From the NCBI GenBank assembly GCA_024405875.1, contig JAKSOA010000008.1:1-64000 (forward strand): a stretch of DNA of 64,000 bases. Reading direction: 5' to 3'. The position numbers and the translations under genes were made by a program. Each line of letters begins with the position of its first letter. The first letter of the stretch is position 1. Below are positions 8,865-18,715 of the stretch, one piece after another. The stretch comes from Paludibacteraceae bacterium. Its GTDB lineage: Bacteria; Bacteroidota; Bacteroidia; Bacteroidales; Paludibacteraceae. The notes beneath the pieces are model-generated. The model made no database searches and had not been told where the DNA came from. It saw only the letters and a program-made list of their open reading frames with translations.

Positions 8865-9947
8865 TTACTTCTGCGCCCTTGCGTAGAGTATAAATCCGAT
8901 AATGGCAAATACAAAGGCAGGCAACCAAATGGCAAGCACAGGGTTAACGCCTGCCTGTGCTGTAAGTATGGATGACATAAGTGTGCATAAAATATAGACA
9001 ACACTTAATGCAAGACCTATAAACATATGCAGACCTGTACCTCCCCTAACCTTCTTAGATGCCACACAAACGCCTATAAAAGCAAGAATGAATGACCCGA
9101 AAGGGCCTGCAAAACGCTTCTGATACTCCAACTTGTAATTATTCAACCCTGAACGCCCTCGCTGTTCCTGTTCTTCTATGAATGTTCTCAATTCTGAAGT
9201 AGTAAGACGCTCCTGATGGTTCTTTGCGATTACAAACTCAGAAGGGTTCATTGTAATGTGAAGTGTAAGTCGCTCCCCTCTTGAAGTATTCTCCTTCAAT
9301 CCTATAAAATCACGCTTCAGGAAATCTCTCACCGTCCACGTATCTATAGAATCATATTTTATACTAACAGCAGTCAGCCTGCTGCAAAGGACATTATCAC
9401 TATCAAACCTATCAAGTGAGAATCTGTAGCCTATGCTGTCATACAAATCAAACCTCTCCATATAAATAATCTCACCTGGTGCGGTCATTAGTTGGACATC
9501 ACGCAATGAGGTCTTTAAAGGGATATGGTCTATATGCTTTGATTCAAAATTCAGACGATGCTCATTTCCCGGAGGAATGACCCAACCGCCTATGACAAAT
9601 GTGAACACGGCTATGAGAGCCGCAGAGACCATATATGGCACTATTATTCTTCTCAATGAAATACCACCTGCCTGCATTGCTATAATCTCTGAATTAAAAG
9701 CAAGTTTGGAAGTGACAAACAACACAGAAATGAACGTAAAGAGGGGGCTGAACAGATTTATGTAGTATGGAACGAAATGAATATAATACTCTGTAACAAC
9801 ATAGTTGAAGGAGAGATTCTCATTATAAAAATCATCCATCTTCTCCGTTATGTCAATTACAATCGCTATACTTATAATCATAAGCAGTGAGAGAATGTAT
9901 GCTCCCAATACCTTTTTTATAATATAGTAATCAAGTTTTTTGAGCAT
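8865..9947 (-). CDS. LptF/LptG (YjgP/YjgQ) family permease
   Basis: Inner-membrane permease of the Lpt machinery that extracts lipopolysaccharide for transport to the outer membrane. It is 360 residues. Three N-terminal membrane segments (about 12-32, 60-78, 100-120), a periplasmic jelly-roll region (about 130-275) and three C-terminal membrane segments (about 280-357) match the family layout. Motifs NSEIIAMQAGGIS and PFGSFILAFIGV are typical. It is the last gene of the ruvA-sprA-lpt run, starting 3 bases after the sprA stop. Whether it acts as LptF or LptG cannot be decided from sequence alone. Its partner LptB is encoded separately at 19636-20406. Confidence 0.88.
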   Translation of the reverse strand: MLKKLDYYIIKKVLGAYILSLLMIISIAIVIDITEKMDDFYNENLSFNYVVTEYYIHFVPYYINLFSPLFTFISVLFVTSKLAFNSEIIAMQAGGISLRRIIVPYMVSAALIAVFTFVIGGWVIPPGNEHRLNFESKHIDHIPLKTSLRDVQLMTAPGEIIYMERFDLYDSIGYRFSLDRFDSDNVLCSRLTAVSIKYDSIDTWTVRDFLKRDFIGLKENTSRGERLTLHITMNPSEFVIAKNHQERLTTSELRTFIEEQEQRGRSGLNNYKLEYQKRFAGPFGSFILAFIGVCVASKKVRGGTGLHMFIGLALSVVYILCTLMSSILTAQAGVNPVLAIWLPAFVFAIIGFILYARAQK

Positions 9948-9950
9948 ATA

Positions 9951-12900
9951 CTATCTTGTTAAGAGCACCTTGACAGCAATACCTACATTATAATTTGATG
10001 TAGGATATGATGTTGACACAACAGGGTTACGCAGTTGCATATCATAGTAAAGACGGAAACTTAACCTTTCACTGAAGACATAGTCAGCGGAGAATTTAAA
10101 CGCCACCACAAAATCACCTGCGGTAGCCTGTGACTGTTCTAACTCTATCTTTCTTATTATTGTCTCAACATCTTTCAGAGAGAAGTCCGCTCTTAAATTC
10201 AAGTCATTCTTCACCTTCTTCTGACGGTTTTTCTGTTTCATAGTGAATGAAAGGTCTGCAAACTTATAACCAAGTCCCACTACATACTCATCATTCCACG
10301 ATTCCACTATCTGGTTACTTGCAAGGTTCATACCAAGAGTACGTCCTTTTCTCCATTCAAATTTAGCTGATAGTGAGTTCTTAAGATTAATATCAACACC
10401 AATAAGAGGACTGAACTGCTCCGATATTGTCACAGAGTTTATAGTGTAGGCACTTGTAGCCATATCATTACCAGTGGTCACATCTTTTACATACCCGAAA
10501 TCATTACCATTCACAGCCCTGAATGATTGGTCAGAAGTGAAAGAACCTATCTGATATTTACAATTATAAGCGTGAGTTAGATTTATGCTACGGAAATGCT
10601 CCTTAACCCAAGGAATTCGGTTAAGTCCGTCAAAGGTTACCTGCCAGTTAGGTAAGAATGTCCAGAATTTAGGAATAAGACTCAAACTGACCGAATTGAC
10701 ATTTCTTCCACCGTATGCGGCAAGGAAAGCAGGTATAAGAACATCATCACTGTTCCTCTTGTATGAAGAGCCTGCCTTTGGATTGTACGTGGCGTTAAGA
10801 CGTTCCTGTATGACATCTCTGTTCGCAAGGAATTGAGAGAACAAATCTGAATTAAGTGCACCTGTTTTTGACATTGAGGCGAAAGATGTTCCTATAGCCA
10901 CATAACTCTGAGAGAGGTTACCACCCATTGTTGTAACAAGCGCTCCATCAGTAGCGGTATAGGTATCTATTTGGAACTGAGTCTCAGTTGATGTTACAAA
11001 CTGTCGGTCTGCGGCTATATTAATTTTGAAGCCCGCAAATGGCTCGATAAGAGCCGATACCTTGAATGATTCAGAGTGTGTCATCTGGGCGGCAGAATAT
11101 ACAGAACCATTTGTCACAAGCCACTTATTGTCTAAGGCACGCTGAAGCATATTGGAATTTTGAATACCCATTACAAAGTCAAAACCCGGAGCGTTAAGAG
11201 CGGAGCCGTTATATGTGTCAAGACCAAGGAACTTTACAATTGGTTTGAAGCCGGGAAGAACAGTTCCGTCAGATTGGCTATAGTTGAATGAGATATTCCT
11301 AATCATCATACCAACACGAGCGGTAACCTCAAGAGCGGTATTCTCACTCACATCGGTAGTAATGTCAATATCCATTTCACCATCTTGTTTAGCCTTATAC
11401 TGTATGGTGTTATTGTCAATTGCCTTAAACTTTATCTTCTCCGGCGTCTTGCCGTCAATGGAACCGAACACTATAAGCCTTGTACTGTTCAGTCTGTGGC
11501 GTATGACAACCTTCTCACCCTTCTTTAATTGAACTTTTTGTTTGTAACTCCTTGCCTTTTGCGTCTTATTACTTGAAGTACTCCTTGAACTATATTTCCG
11601 GTTAACCTCTTTAGCCCACGATGACTTATTGTAAAGAGTCTCAAAATTAACCCTTCCGTCAACACCCCACGTTCCCTTGCTTGAGGCTGTGTTTGCAATA
11701 ACCTCATTCCCGAATGCCCAAATGTATGAACCGTCATATTTCAAGTTGCCGGATAGCCAGTTGAGGAAGTTAATCTTATTGAACGGTATGGCGTATGTCG
11801 CCGTAAAACGCTGATTGTAGTCCATCGGGGTACCAAGATGCGCAAGGCTGCTGCGGACAGAGTCCTTCCATACCTCATATTCATCGGGGTATAGATACTT
11901 GTTCACACCACCCTCATTCTCTGATATTCTGGAAGCGTTATTAGTTGTAAGCGTAAGCCTTATATTCTTAGTAATGTCCCAAGCAATATCAAAACTGTTA
12001 TTCCACATAAAGTCTTTCTGGAAAGTAGGGTCAAGAGCGGTGAAGTTTCCACCGTAATCCCTTACCTGTTGCTCATAGTAATCCCTTGTGAAATCTGTCT
12101 TGTACGCAAATCGTTTAGGTGCATAATTAATACCTATATCCGCTATCCACCGCCAGTTCTTGTCATTCTTGAGCTTTGAAATCTTGCCGAACGGTTCCCA
12201 AGGGGTAGGAGTCCAAGAGAACTCATACTGTCCGTAAGCGTTGCAATGCTGATTAATATTACGTACTGTATTCGGGTCTCGTGATTCCGTCTGAGAGAAT
12301 GCTCCACCAATGGTGAAACAGGCGGGGTCCCACGGACGAGGTCCGTTCTTACTCGTATAACCGAATCTTATGTTAGGAATACTGAGACTTGTGTTTGTAT
12401 ATACAGTCTGTGCAATACGTAAAATAGAGTCACGCATCTTCCTGTCTGGTTCCATAGCAAGAGCATCCTTGAGCAATATATCCTTATCAAGAGGGTTATA
12501 CTTAGGATTCTGTATCTCATTTGAATATGAGACCTTGACAGGAATTACAGCATTCACCTTTTCAGGAATCAACTTACCTAAATCTATACCAGCGTTAATA
12601 TTATATTGATAATAATCCTCCTGACGACGTTCCGCTATGGTCTGCTCTATCTGCCCGAAACCAATTGTCTCCACCCTGCCTGCGGCACTTAGAGAAATGA
12701 AATCAGCAATTGAGAAATCCACATTGGCAAGAGCCGCCACACCGCCTGATTGATCTATATCAGTAAGGAGCAATTCGTCAACCCAAATCTCAGCACTCTG
12801 ATACTGTCTTGAGTTATTCCTAATTCCTATCATAATAACCTCTACATCTGCCAGATTAGGGTTACCTTTAACGGCTATACGGTTATTCGGCTTCTCAGGG

Positions 12901-15900
12901 TCAACACTTGAATATTCAGTCATATTTGATACTGAAGTTCCCGATGTTCCCTTCTCTCTGTTTCGTTGCTTCTTAAGGTTTGTGAGAATAGAGAGAGGGA
13001 AATCAATCATATTATTCTCTGGCCAAACCAAAGCACGGTCTCCAGTATTGTTATTTGAGTAATTACCTGGTTGTGTCAAAGTAAGAGGAACCTCATACTC
13101 ATAATAGTTATTCTTATAATCAGTTCCAATTCTTACAAAGAGACTCAAATCCTGGTCACTCAGACGTGCATCCCCCGCTAAAGCCTCAGCATGAACAAAC
13201 ATCTGTATCCTGCCATAGAGGTTCATATCATATCCACCCAATCTCTTATAAACGGCACGCGAATCCTTAGGATGCAGATTGTGAAGCAACAACGCCATAG
13301 ACTGCTCATTTTCCTGACGCACCTGTTGTTGGCTTGGGTCAACCTCACGCTTGACACCAGGAGGCAGCACATAATTGACAGGGGTCTTTGAGGCGTTGTC
13401 CTCAATGCTTACAGAAGTTGACTCCAACATTCCTGACGAGTCATAATAGCGTTCATCAATAACTTGGTTATATGTACGCCACTCACCCTTGACAAGTTCC
13501 AAAGTTGCGAAACGCAGGTGAGTCTCCTCCTCGAACCCTGTTAGATACATACGCATAAAGCGTATTGATTTGAAACTCTTCATTCCGTTCACTGACCTGT
13601 ATTTCTCACTGTCAGTTATAGGAATTTTGAACTGATACCAATTCACTGACGCCTGTTTCCCGTTCTTAAGTGTTACAGAAGATGTAACCTTATCTGTAAT
13701 GAAGTTCTCACCCACAACCATATCACCCGGACGCAGAGAGACGCGGTACTCAAAGTACTTCTCAGCGTCAGTCATAGTGTTATCCTGGTTAATATCCTCA
13801 ACATCAGGATTATTAGTGGCGGCGGTTGTATAACTTGCCCCACTCTGCTCAGGAGAGTTGCCCTCTGTTCCGTTATAGTGTTTGTAACGGTCAAGAATTG
13901 ACGTCTGGGCCGCGTCAAAGTCATCACCTCTATAGTGGTGGAAGTTATCACCGGCAGGGTCATTCAAAGGTGAGAATTTATCATTACGCACACTATCCGC
14001 TATTGCCGGGTCAAGGTTAAATGAATATTCATCCACAAATTTCTTATACGCACCATAACCCTTCTCTTCTTCTGTTGAAAGTCCGTTCAAACCTACATCT
14101 TGATATTTTCTTGCTTCTGAAGATGTTTCAAAAGCATAATTCACAGATTGTTTGGTTGATACCTTACCCCAGACGGTCTCAACTATATTAGTTGCGGAAC
14201 CATCAACCGGAAGACCATTCTCGTATGACTTGTAACCATCTTTAAGGATATCCTCTGAGATATTACCAAGGTTGAAGTAAAGGTCACCACCCTTCATCTG
14301 CCCGTTATCATTATAGACAAACGGGTCCATCAACCAGAACTCAAGATATTCTATATTGTTAGTCTCAAAATCAGTGGTCTCAAGTTTTCTCATAATACCA
14401 CCCCACGCATCCTTCTGATTCTTCATTCTACCATCGGAACCCAAACTGCTTGCATTTATGTTATACTGTCCACGCTCCGATGGGTAGTAAGAGAGGTCAA
14501 GTGTTTGTATATAAGATGACTGACCGTAAACAAGTTCCTTATTAGGGAATATCTCCTGTTCCGCTATCTCACGAACAAAATGGTTTGAGAGTTGCTCTTT
14601 GTCTCGCGTAAGATATGCCGGAGTGGTGGATGTGCTACGGTTGAACATATTGTCAATGTAGTACCACGCTATATGGGCTCTGTTCTTTCCATACTCAACA
14701 TTGTTGCTTAGTTTTGACTCATCAAACCTGCTTGGAGTTGAGGCGAGACGCCAATTGTAGGCATATCTTACATCAAAACCAATCTTTGTTGACTCAAAAT
14801 CATCAACATAGATTTTACCATTCGCTCCAGGCGCCGTACCAGGAACCATCTGGGCGAACTCCGCATTAACGGCAAGTGTTGACGGTTGTTTTAAATTAAG
14901 AATCGGGATCTTATTAAAGAAGTCTGTTATGCTTTGGAACTGATTTCTGTATGAAGCGTTCAGACCCCACATAATATTAGAGACAGGGTCATTACCAAAT
15001 GACGACTTCTCTGTCAGTGGTTTCTCTGTGAGCAACATAAATGTACCGCCAACATTAAAGTGATCATTGAACGCATAGTTAAGGTGCGTGCCTATAAGAG
15101 ATTTACGAGTTGTATTGAATAGAGACTGGCTCTCAAGAGTCACACTCACAGGTGTGCCCAACTCTACAATATCCTGATTAAGAATATTGACAACACCCAT
15201 CATATAATCAACCGTATAGTCAACATTCTCAACAAGTTCACGTCCTCCCGCCGTTACCTTGACAGAGCCTTTGGGAATGTTCATTGCGTTCAGCCTTATT
15301 TCTGACCCCGATGAGGCGCGATATTCACCAGCAAGATAGAATTTATTTTTCTCAGCAAGTTCCTGTGCCACAACAAGAGTTGAGTCATACAACTCCTGGA
15401 AGCAATACTTCCTGACAAGTGCGGGGTCATTCCCCAATTTGCCAGCCAGATATGAGCCGAACGGCTCCAGTACAGGGAATATTATCTTTCCGCTTGACGG
15501 CAATATAGTATAACCCTCTACAAAGTCAAACACACCATCACCGCTCCTGACCTTCTGGTTGTGAATGTCAAGGTTATCAAGATTCATAACCCTGATAAGC
15601 GGTGTTCTTGCAATGGGTCCTTCATCAATGTACCGCAAATCAATACCCGTTGAGTCATTCCTGTACATAATGTTAAGGCGGAACTTATCTTGTTGCACTT
15701 GGTAGGCACCAAGAGAATAGATGTTTTTCATCATAAGCCTCCAAGTAGGCAGTTCCGGAGAAGACTCTGTTGTCCTCAACATTTTAAGAGCGAGAGGACG
15801 AGCCTGGTCTCCCTTAGTTCCTGTCTTATCACCCGCCACACCTTTTGAGAGTTCACCTACGGTATAAACCTTACCTTTATACGTATATTGGAATGCGACA

Positions 15901-17288
15901 CACAACACCTCGTCATTATTCAATGCTGTTTTAAGAGATATGAAACCTAAAGTGTTGTTAAGTGTATATTCCGTAGCCTCAAGTTTTCGGGCGCCCTCAA
16001 TCTTTGAGTAATCAACCCCCGATGACATATTGAACGGCATTAGGTGAGCGTCAACCGTGTAGATATCCGGCAAACCGCCGTTATCTCTTACAACCCTTTG
16101 ATATAGGTCATTGGCGTCATTGTCAGGTGCCACGGCACCTACAGCCGGGTGAAAAGTGCTGTTATATATAGTAACAGGCTCACCCAAATCAACAAATCCC
16201 ACAACGTTGGTGACATTATTGTAGTTTACGGAGTTCTTGTTGGTCACCCACACCTCAATCTCACCAATAAGCACACCACTTGAAACATTTGGCAGGTCTT
16301 TCACCCACTCATCGTAGTGTTCACGGAAAAAATGAGTTAAGAAGAAGTGGCGGTTCTCATCATAATTATCAGCCCTAATCTCATATTTTGTAGTCTGAGC
16401 ACCACTTGTATTCACAGTCTTTCCGTCACTCTCCTGCTGTGAGACGACGGCGTTTATTGAGAGTTTGCCAAACTGCAAGTCGGCTCTGATACCAAAAAGA
16501 GATGTATTACCTGTAATAAGAGAGCCTGAAAGAGGCATACTTACATTACCCGCCTCAATTTTCTTTATTATATCATCCTCCTTACCCTCATATTGAAGTT
16601 TTATGAGAGATTGGTCATAATCAAAAGTAGCCTCAGTATTATAGTTCAAACCGAACTTCAATTTATCACCAACGGAACCGTCAACACTAAGTTGTATTTT
16701 CTCATCAAAATCAAATGTGGGGGCAGGGTTCTGTGAACGCTCACTAAGTGAAGGGTCTTTAAGTTTCTTGAAGTTAAGCCCGAAATCAAGTTCCGCCGAC
16801 CCCTGAAGTTTAAGTTGGACTCCACCTGGTCCGAAAACCCTGTCGGCAGGACCTATGTCAAACTTCATATCAGTAAAAGTAATCTGATGCTTAGTTTTCT
16901 GAGCCTCAGCGTTTTTCTGCTTGTAATACTCTTTGAGTGACTGCTGAGCCATATAGTCAGCATACTCATTACTTTGTAAATAGAAGGGGACGCCCAGACT
17001 CTCATCGCCAACTTTTGTCTCATACTTGTAATTTCCGCTCTGAGGGTCGTATGTAACCTCTGTCTTAATATTATCAGGTGTGGCGATATCTGTGGAACTT
17101 TTGTCTGAGAGGTCAGAGGCATCAGACGGGTATAAATCAGAGGGGTGATAAGCCTTCTCAGCCTCAACCTTATTACGTTGGACAGAGTCAGCGGATACAG
17201 TTTGGGAGTAAAGCATACCACACCCCGATGCCAGCATCAGAGCCGTGGTTAAAACCTTGCGAATTATATGGAACACCTCTCCCCTCAC
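9951..17288 (-). CDS. sprA: SprA/Sov, type IX secretion outer-membrane translocon
   Basis: A protein of 2445 residues, the usual giant size of SprA (Sov in Porphyromonas). It forms the outer-membrane pore of the type IX secretion system. The N terminus is a signal peptide (hydrophobic core about residues 11-25). Characteristic SprA features include the repeated QLKLQGSAELDFGLNFK and FDFDEKIQLSVDGSVGDKLK segments, VDDFESTKIGFD, the WVDELLLTDID motif and a long beta-rich region ending in VGIAVKVLLTR. The start is read as GTG at 17288, 6 bases after the ruvA stop. The next ATG is at codon 18, inside the signal peptide, so it is unlikely. Its place directly behind ruvA is a known Bacteroidota arrangement. 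Confidence 0.95.
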   Translation of the reverse strand: MRGEVFHIIRKVLTTALMLASGCGMLYSQTVSADSVQRNKVEAEKAYHPSDLYPSDASDLSDKSSTDIATPDNIKTEVTYDPQSGNYKYETKVGDESLGVPFYLQSNEYADYMAQQSLKEYYKQKNAEAQKTKHQITFTDMKFDIGPADRVFGPGGVQLKLQGSAELDFGLNFKKLKDPSLSERSQNPAPTFDFDEKIQLSVDGSVGDKLKFGLNYNTEATFDYDQSLIKLQYEGKEDDIIKKIEAGNVSMPLSGSLITGNTSLFGIRADLQFGKLSINAVVSQQESDGKTVNTSGAQTTKYEIRADNYDENRHFFLTHFFREHYDEWVKDLPNVSSGVLIGEIEVWVTNKNSVNYNNVTNVVGFVDLGEPVTIYNSTFHPAVGAVAPDNDANDLYQRVVRDNGGLPDIYTVDAHLMPFNMSSGVDYSKIEGARKLEATEYTLNNTLGFISLKTALNNDEVLCVAFQYTYKGKVYTVGELSKGVAGDKTGTKGDQARPLALKMLRTTESSPELPTWRLMMKNIYSLGAYQVQQDKFRLNIMYRNDSTGIDLRYIDEGPIARTPLIRVMNLDNLDIHNQKVRSGDGVFDFVEGYTILPSSGKIIFPVLEPFGSYLAGKLGNDPALVRKYCFQELYDSTLVVAQELAEKNKFYLAGEYRASSGSEIRLNAMNIPKGSVKVTAGGRELVENVDYTVDYMMGVVNILNQDIVELGTPVSVTLESQSLFNTTRKSLIGTHLNYAFNDHFNVGGTFMLLTEKPLTEKSSFGNDPVSNIMWGLNASYRNQFQSITDFFNKIPILNLKQPSTLAVNAEFAQMVPGTAPGANGKIYVDDFESTKIGFDVRYAYNWRLASTPSRFDESKLSNNVEYGKNRAHIAWYYIDNMFNRSTSTTPAYLTRDKEQLSNHFVREIAEQEIFPNKELVYGQSSYIQTLDLSYYPSERGQYNINASSLGSDGRMKNQKDAWGGIMRKLETTDFETNNIEYLEFWLMDPFVYNDNGQMKGGDLYFNLGNISEDILKDGYKSYENGLPVDGSATNIVETVWGKVSTKQSVNYAFETSSEARKYQDVGLNGLSTEEEKGYGAYKKFVDEYSFNLDPAIADSVRNDKFSPLNDPAGDNFHHYRGDDFDAAQTSILDRYKHYNGTEGNSPEQSGASYTTAATNNPDVEDINQDNTMTDAEKYFEYRVSLRPGDMVVGENFITDKVTSSVTLKNGKQASVNWYQFKIPITDSEKYRSVNGMKSFKSIRFMRMYLTGFEEETHLRFATLELVKGEWRTYNQVIDERYYDSSGMLESTSVSIEDNASKTPVNYVLPPGVKREVDPSQQQVRQENEQSMALLLHNLHPKDSRAVYKRLGGYDMNLYGRIQMFVHAEALAGDARLSDQDLSLFVRIGTDYKNNYYEYEVPLTLTQPGNYSNNNTGDRALVWPENNMIDFPLSILTNLKKQRNREKGTSGTSVSNMTEYSSVDPEKPNNRIAVKGNPNLADVEVIMIGIRNNSRQYQSAEIWVDELLLTDIDQSGGVAALANVDFSIADFISLSAAGRVETIGFGQIEQTIAERRQEDYYQYNINAGIDLGKLIPEKVNAVIPVKVSYSNEIQNPKYNPLDKDILLKDALAMEPDRKMRDSILRIAQTVYTNTSLSIPNIRFGYTSKNGPRPWDPACFTIGGAFSQTESRDPNTVRNINQHCNAYGQYEFSWTPTPWEPFGKISKLKNDKNWRWIADIGINYAPKRFAYKTDFTRDYYEQQVRDYGGNFTALDPTFQKDFMWNNSFDIAWDITKNIRLTLTTNNASRISENEGGVNKYLYPDEYEVWKDSVRSSLAHLGTPMDYNQRFTATYAIPFNKINFLNWLSGNLKYDGSYIWAFGNEVIANTASSKGTWGVDGRVNFETLYNKSSWAKEVNRKYSSRSTSSNKTQKARSYKQKVQLKKGEKVVIRHRLNSTRLIVFGSIDGKTPEKIKFKAIDNNTIQYKAKQDGEMDIDITTDVSENTALEVTARVGMMIRNISFNYSQSDGTVLPGFKPIVKFLGLDTYNGSALNAPGFDFVMGIQNSNMLQRALDNKWLVTNGSVYSAAQMTHSESFKVSALIEPFAGFKINIAADRQFVTSTETQFQIDTYTATDGALVTTMGGNLSQSYVAIGTSFASMSKTGALNSDLFSQFLANRDVIQERLNATYNPKAGSSYKRNSDDVLIPAFLAAYGGRNVNSVSLSLIPKFWTFLPNWQVTFDGLNRIPWVKEHFRSINLTHAYNCKYQIGSFTSDQSFRAVNGNDFGYVKDVTTGNDMATSAYTINSVTISEQFSPLIGVDINLKNSLSAKFEWRKGRTLGMNLASNQIVESWNDEYVVGLGYKFADLSFTMKQKNRQKKVKNDLNLRADFSLKDVETIIRKIELEQSQATAGDFVVAFKFSADYVFSERLSFRLYYDMQLRNPVVSTSYPTSNYNVGIAVKVLLTR

Positions 17289-17294
17289 CTTGAA

Positions 17295-17888
17295 CTACAT
17301 CATCTTAAGCGCCTGTTTTATAACTTGCTCAACAGTTGAGGAAGGATTTTCCGAAGTGATTTTCTGAACCGCCTTCTTGACGGCTGAAACGGTGAATCCA
17401 AGCATAATCAAAGCCTGAGCGGCCTCATCGGCAACGGCTGAGGTTTGTGAAGCGGAACCGCCATTTGATGACGAGCCGGAAACCTCAACACCTGCAACCT
17501 TATCACGCAAATCAACAATTATGCGTTGGGCAGTTTTAAGACCAATGCCTTTAACACCCTTTAACACGCTCTCATTACCAAGAATAACAGCATCACGCAG
17601 TTCAGAGGTGCTGACTGATGATAGAATCATACGAGCGGTATTGGCACCCACTCCTGATACCGAGATAAGAAGCAGGAACATCTGACGCTCCTCCTTTGTA
17701 GCAAAACCATACAGCGTGAAAGCGTCCTCACGCACAGCCTCATACAAATAGAGTTTTGCGTTCTGCTTACCCTCCAACGCACTGTATGTGCTTAGTGTTA
17801 TATTAACAGAGAACCCTATGCCAACCGTCTCAACAGTAACCTGTGTAGGGCTCAATTCAGTTATATTGCCGTAGATATACTCAAACAT
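17295..17888 (-). CDS. ruvA: Holliday junction DNA helicase subunit RuvA
   Basis: RuvA binds Holliday junctions and loads the RuvB motor. It is 197 residues from the ATG at 17888; an upstream in-frame TTG at 17900 lies in a heptamer array and is rejected. The N-terminal OB domain starts MFEYIYGNI. Two helix-hairpin-helix motifs are visible (LLISVSGVGANTARMIL at about 73-89; LKGVKGIGLKTAQRII at about 109-124). A serine/glycine-rich linker leads to a C-terminal RuvB-binding domain (about 150-197). It is first in the operon with sprA. Confidence 0.96.
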   Translation of the reverse strand: MFEYIYGNITELSPTQVTVETVGIGFSVNITLSTYSALEGKQNAKLYLYEAVREDAFTLYGFATKEERQMFLLLISVSGVGANTARMILSSVSTSELRDAVILGNESVLKGVKGIGLKTAQRIIVDLRDKVAGVEVSGSSSNGGSASQTSAVADEAAQALIMLGFTVSAVKKAVQKITSENPSSTVEQVIKQALKMM

Positions 17889-17892
17889 ATTA

Positions 17893-17934
17893 ATTAACAA
17901 TCAACAATTAACAATTAATAATTGACAATTATTC
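17893..17934. repeat. Period-7 tandem array (ATTAACA variants)
   Basis: Units ATTAACA, ATCAACA, ATTAACA, ATTAATA, ATTGACA and a degenerate ATTATTC sit directly upstream of the ruvA start codon. This is the only array here placed before a start rather than on a stop codon. Confidence 0.88.
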
Positions 17935-18024
17935 ATAAAGGGTGCAAATATACACAAAATTGCTTTATAATAACGGAAATACACCTAATTTATTGCACGT
18001 GCGTGAGAAAATAATATTTTATGA

Positions 18025-18058
18025 CAAAAAAATCCCGATGCCAAAGTTGGCACCGGGA
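18025..18058 (-). terminator. Rho-independent terminator of the small barrel gene
   Basis: A 12-base-pair hairpin (arms 18033-18044 and 18047-18058, one mismatch) is followed on the minus strand by a run of seven T. It lies 23 bases after the stop of the gene ending at 18081. Confidence 0.85.
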
Positions 18059-18080
18059 CATTAACCTGTATGTTATTTCA

Positions 18081-18572
18081 TTAGAAGTTATAACGTACAC
18101 CTAAGCAGATGGCACCTGCGTAGAGAGCACCTGTGTTGAAAGTGACAGCTGAGACTCCCCCCCCATATGCAAAACCAGGTCCAAACATAGGACGCCAGTC
18201 AACAGATAGTTGCATTGGGAACCAGAAGTCATACTCAATACCTACACGTCCACCTACTCCAAAAGAGAAATATCCAGCCCAGTACCAGCTTACGCCACCA
18301 CCGACACCCATATACCAGTGCCACTCACCTCTCTCACTCCAAGGAACTGAAGTGCCGAACGGGTCAATCCAGTCGTGAGTAACAGCAGTCTCTATTCCGG
18401 CAAAAGCAGGAATACCAGCATCCAAGTTAATCATTCTGTCCGATGCAAGAGAGTGTTGGTATGAAACCTCAAAACCATAAGCAATACGCGCACCAACGGC
18501 TCTTGGCTGTGCATAAGCGGAAACAACAGCAGCCATCACAACTGCAACAAGTAGTAAAATTCTTTTCTTCAT
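18081..18572 (-). CDS. Small secreted outer-membrane beta-barrel protein
   Basis: A 163-residue protein whose family I do not recognise. The ATG at 18572 gives a clear signal peptide (MKKRILLLVAVVMAAVVSAYAQ); the longer frame starting at 18605 has no such start. The mature part alternates aromatic and glycine residues (WHWYMGVGGGVSWYWAGYFSFGVGGRVGIEY) and ends in VRYNF, the terminal aromatic typical of outer-membrane barrels. The size suggests an OmpX/OmpW-like barrel of about eight strands. A run of eight G (C8 at 18157-18164) in the coding strand encodes part of AYGGGVS and could be prone to slippage. It has its own promoter and terminator, so it is probably monocistronic. Confidence 0.75.
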   Translation of the reverse strand: MKKRILLLVAVVMAAVVSAYAQPRAVGARIAYGFEVSYQHSLASDRMINLDAGIPAFAGIETAVTHDWIDPFGTSVPWSERGEWHWYMGVGGGVSWYWAGYFSFGVGGRVGIEYDFWFPMQLSVDWRPMFGPGFAYGGGVSAVTFNTGALYAGAICLGVRYNF

Positions 18573-18617
18573 AATTTTATAAATTTTAGTTAAAAGATTT
18601 AACATTTAATCACGGTG

Positions 18618-18648
18618 CAAATTTACAATATTTTTAATTTTAAAACAA
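18618..18648 (-). promoter_or_regulatory. Promoter of the small barrel gene
   Basis: On the minus strand TAAATTTG (18618-18625) is a perfect Bacteroidetes -7 box. A TTG (18646-18648) lies 20 bases upstream as the -33 element. Confidence 0.8.
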
Positions 18649-18688
18649 AATTATAAAGAAAAACAGAGAATATTCTTCAAAAAAACAG

Positions 18689-18696
18689 TAATTTTG
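18689..18696 (+). promoter_or_regulatory. -7 box for nfo
   Basis: TAATTTTG matches TAnnTTTG exactly, 20 bases before the nfo ATG. No TTG is seen at the expected -33 distance, so the promoter may be weaker. Confidence 0.6.
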
Positions 18697-18715
18697 TTAC
18701 AAAAAGATTTAATAA

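Noticed and set aside
9951-17288. Several frames of 60-120 codons on the plus strand across sprA
   Set aside because: They are short, overlap a well-supported giant gene and show no signal or domain features; they are shadows of sprA codon usage.
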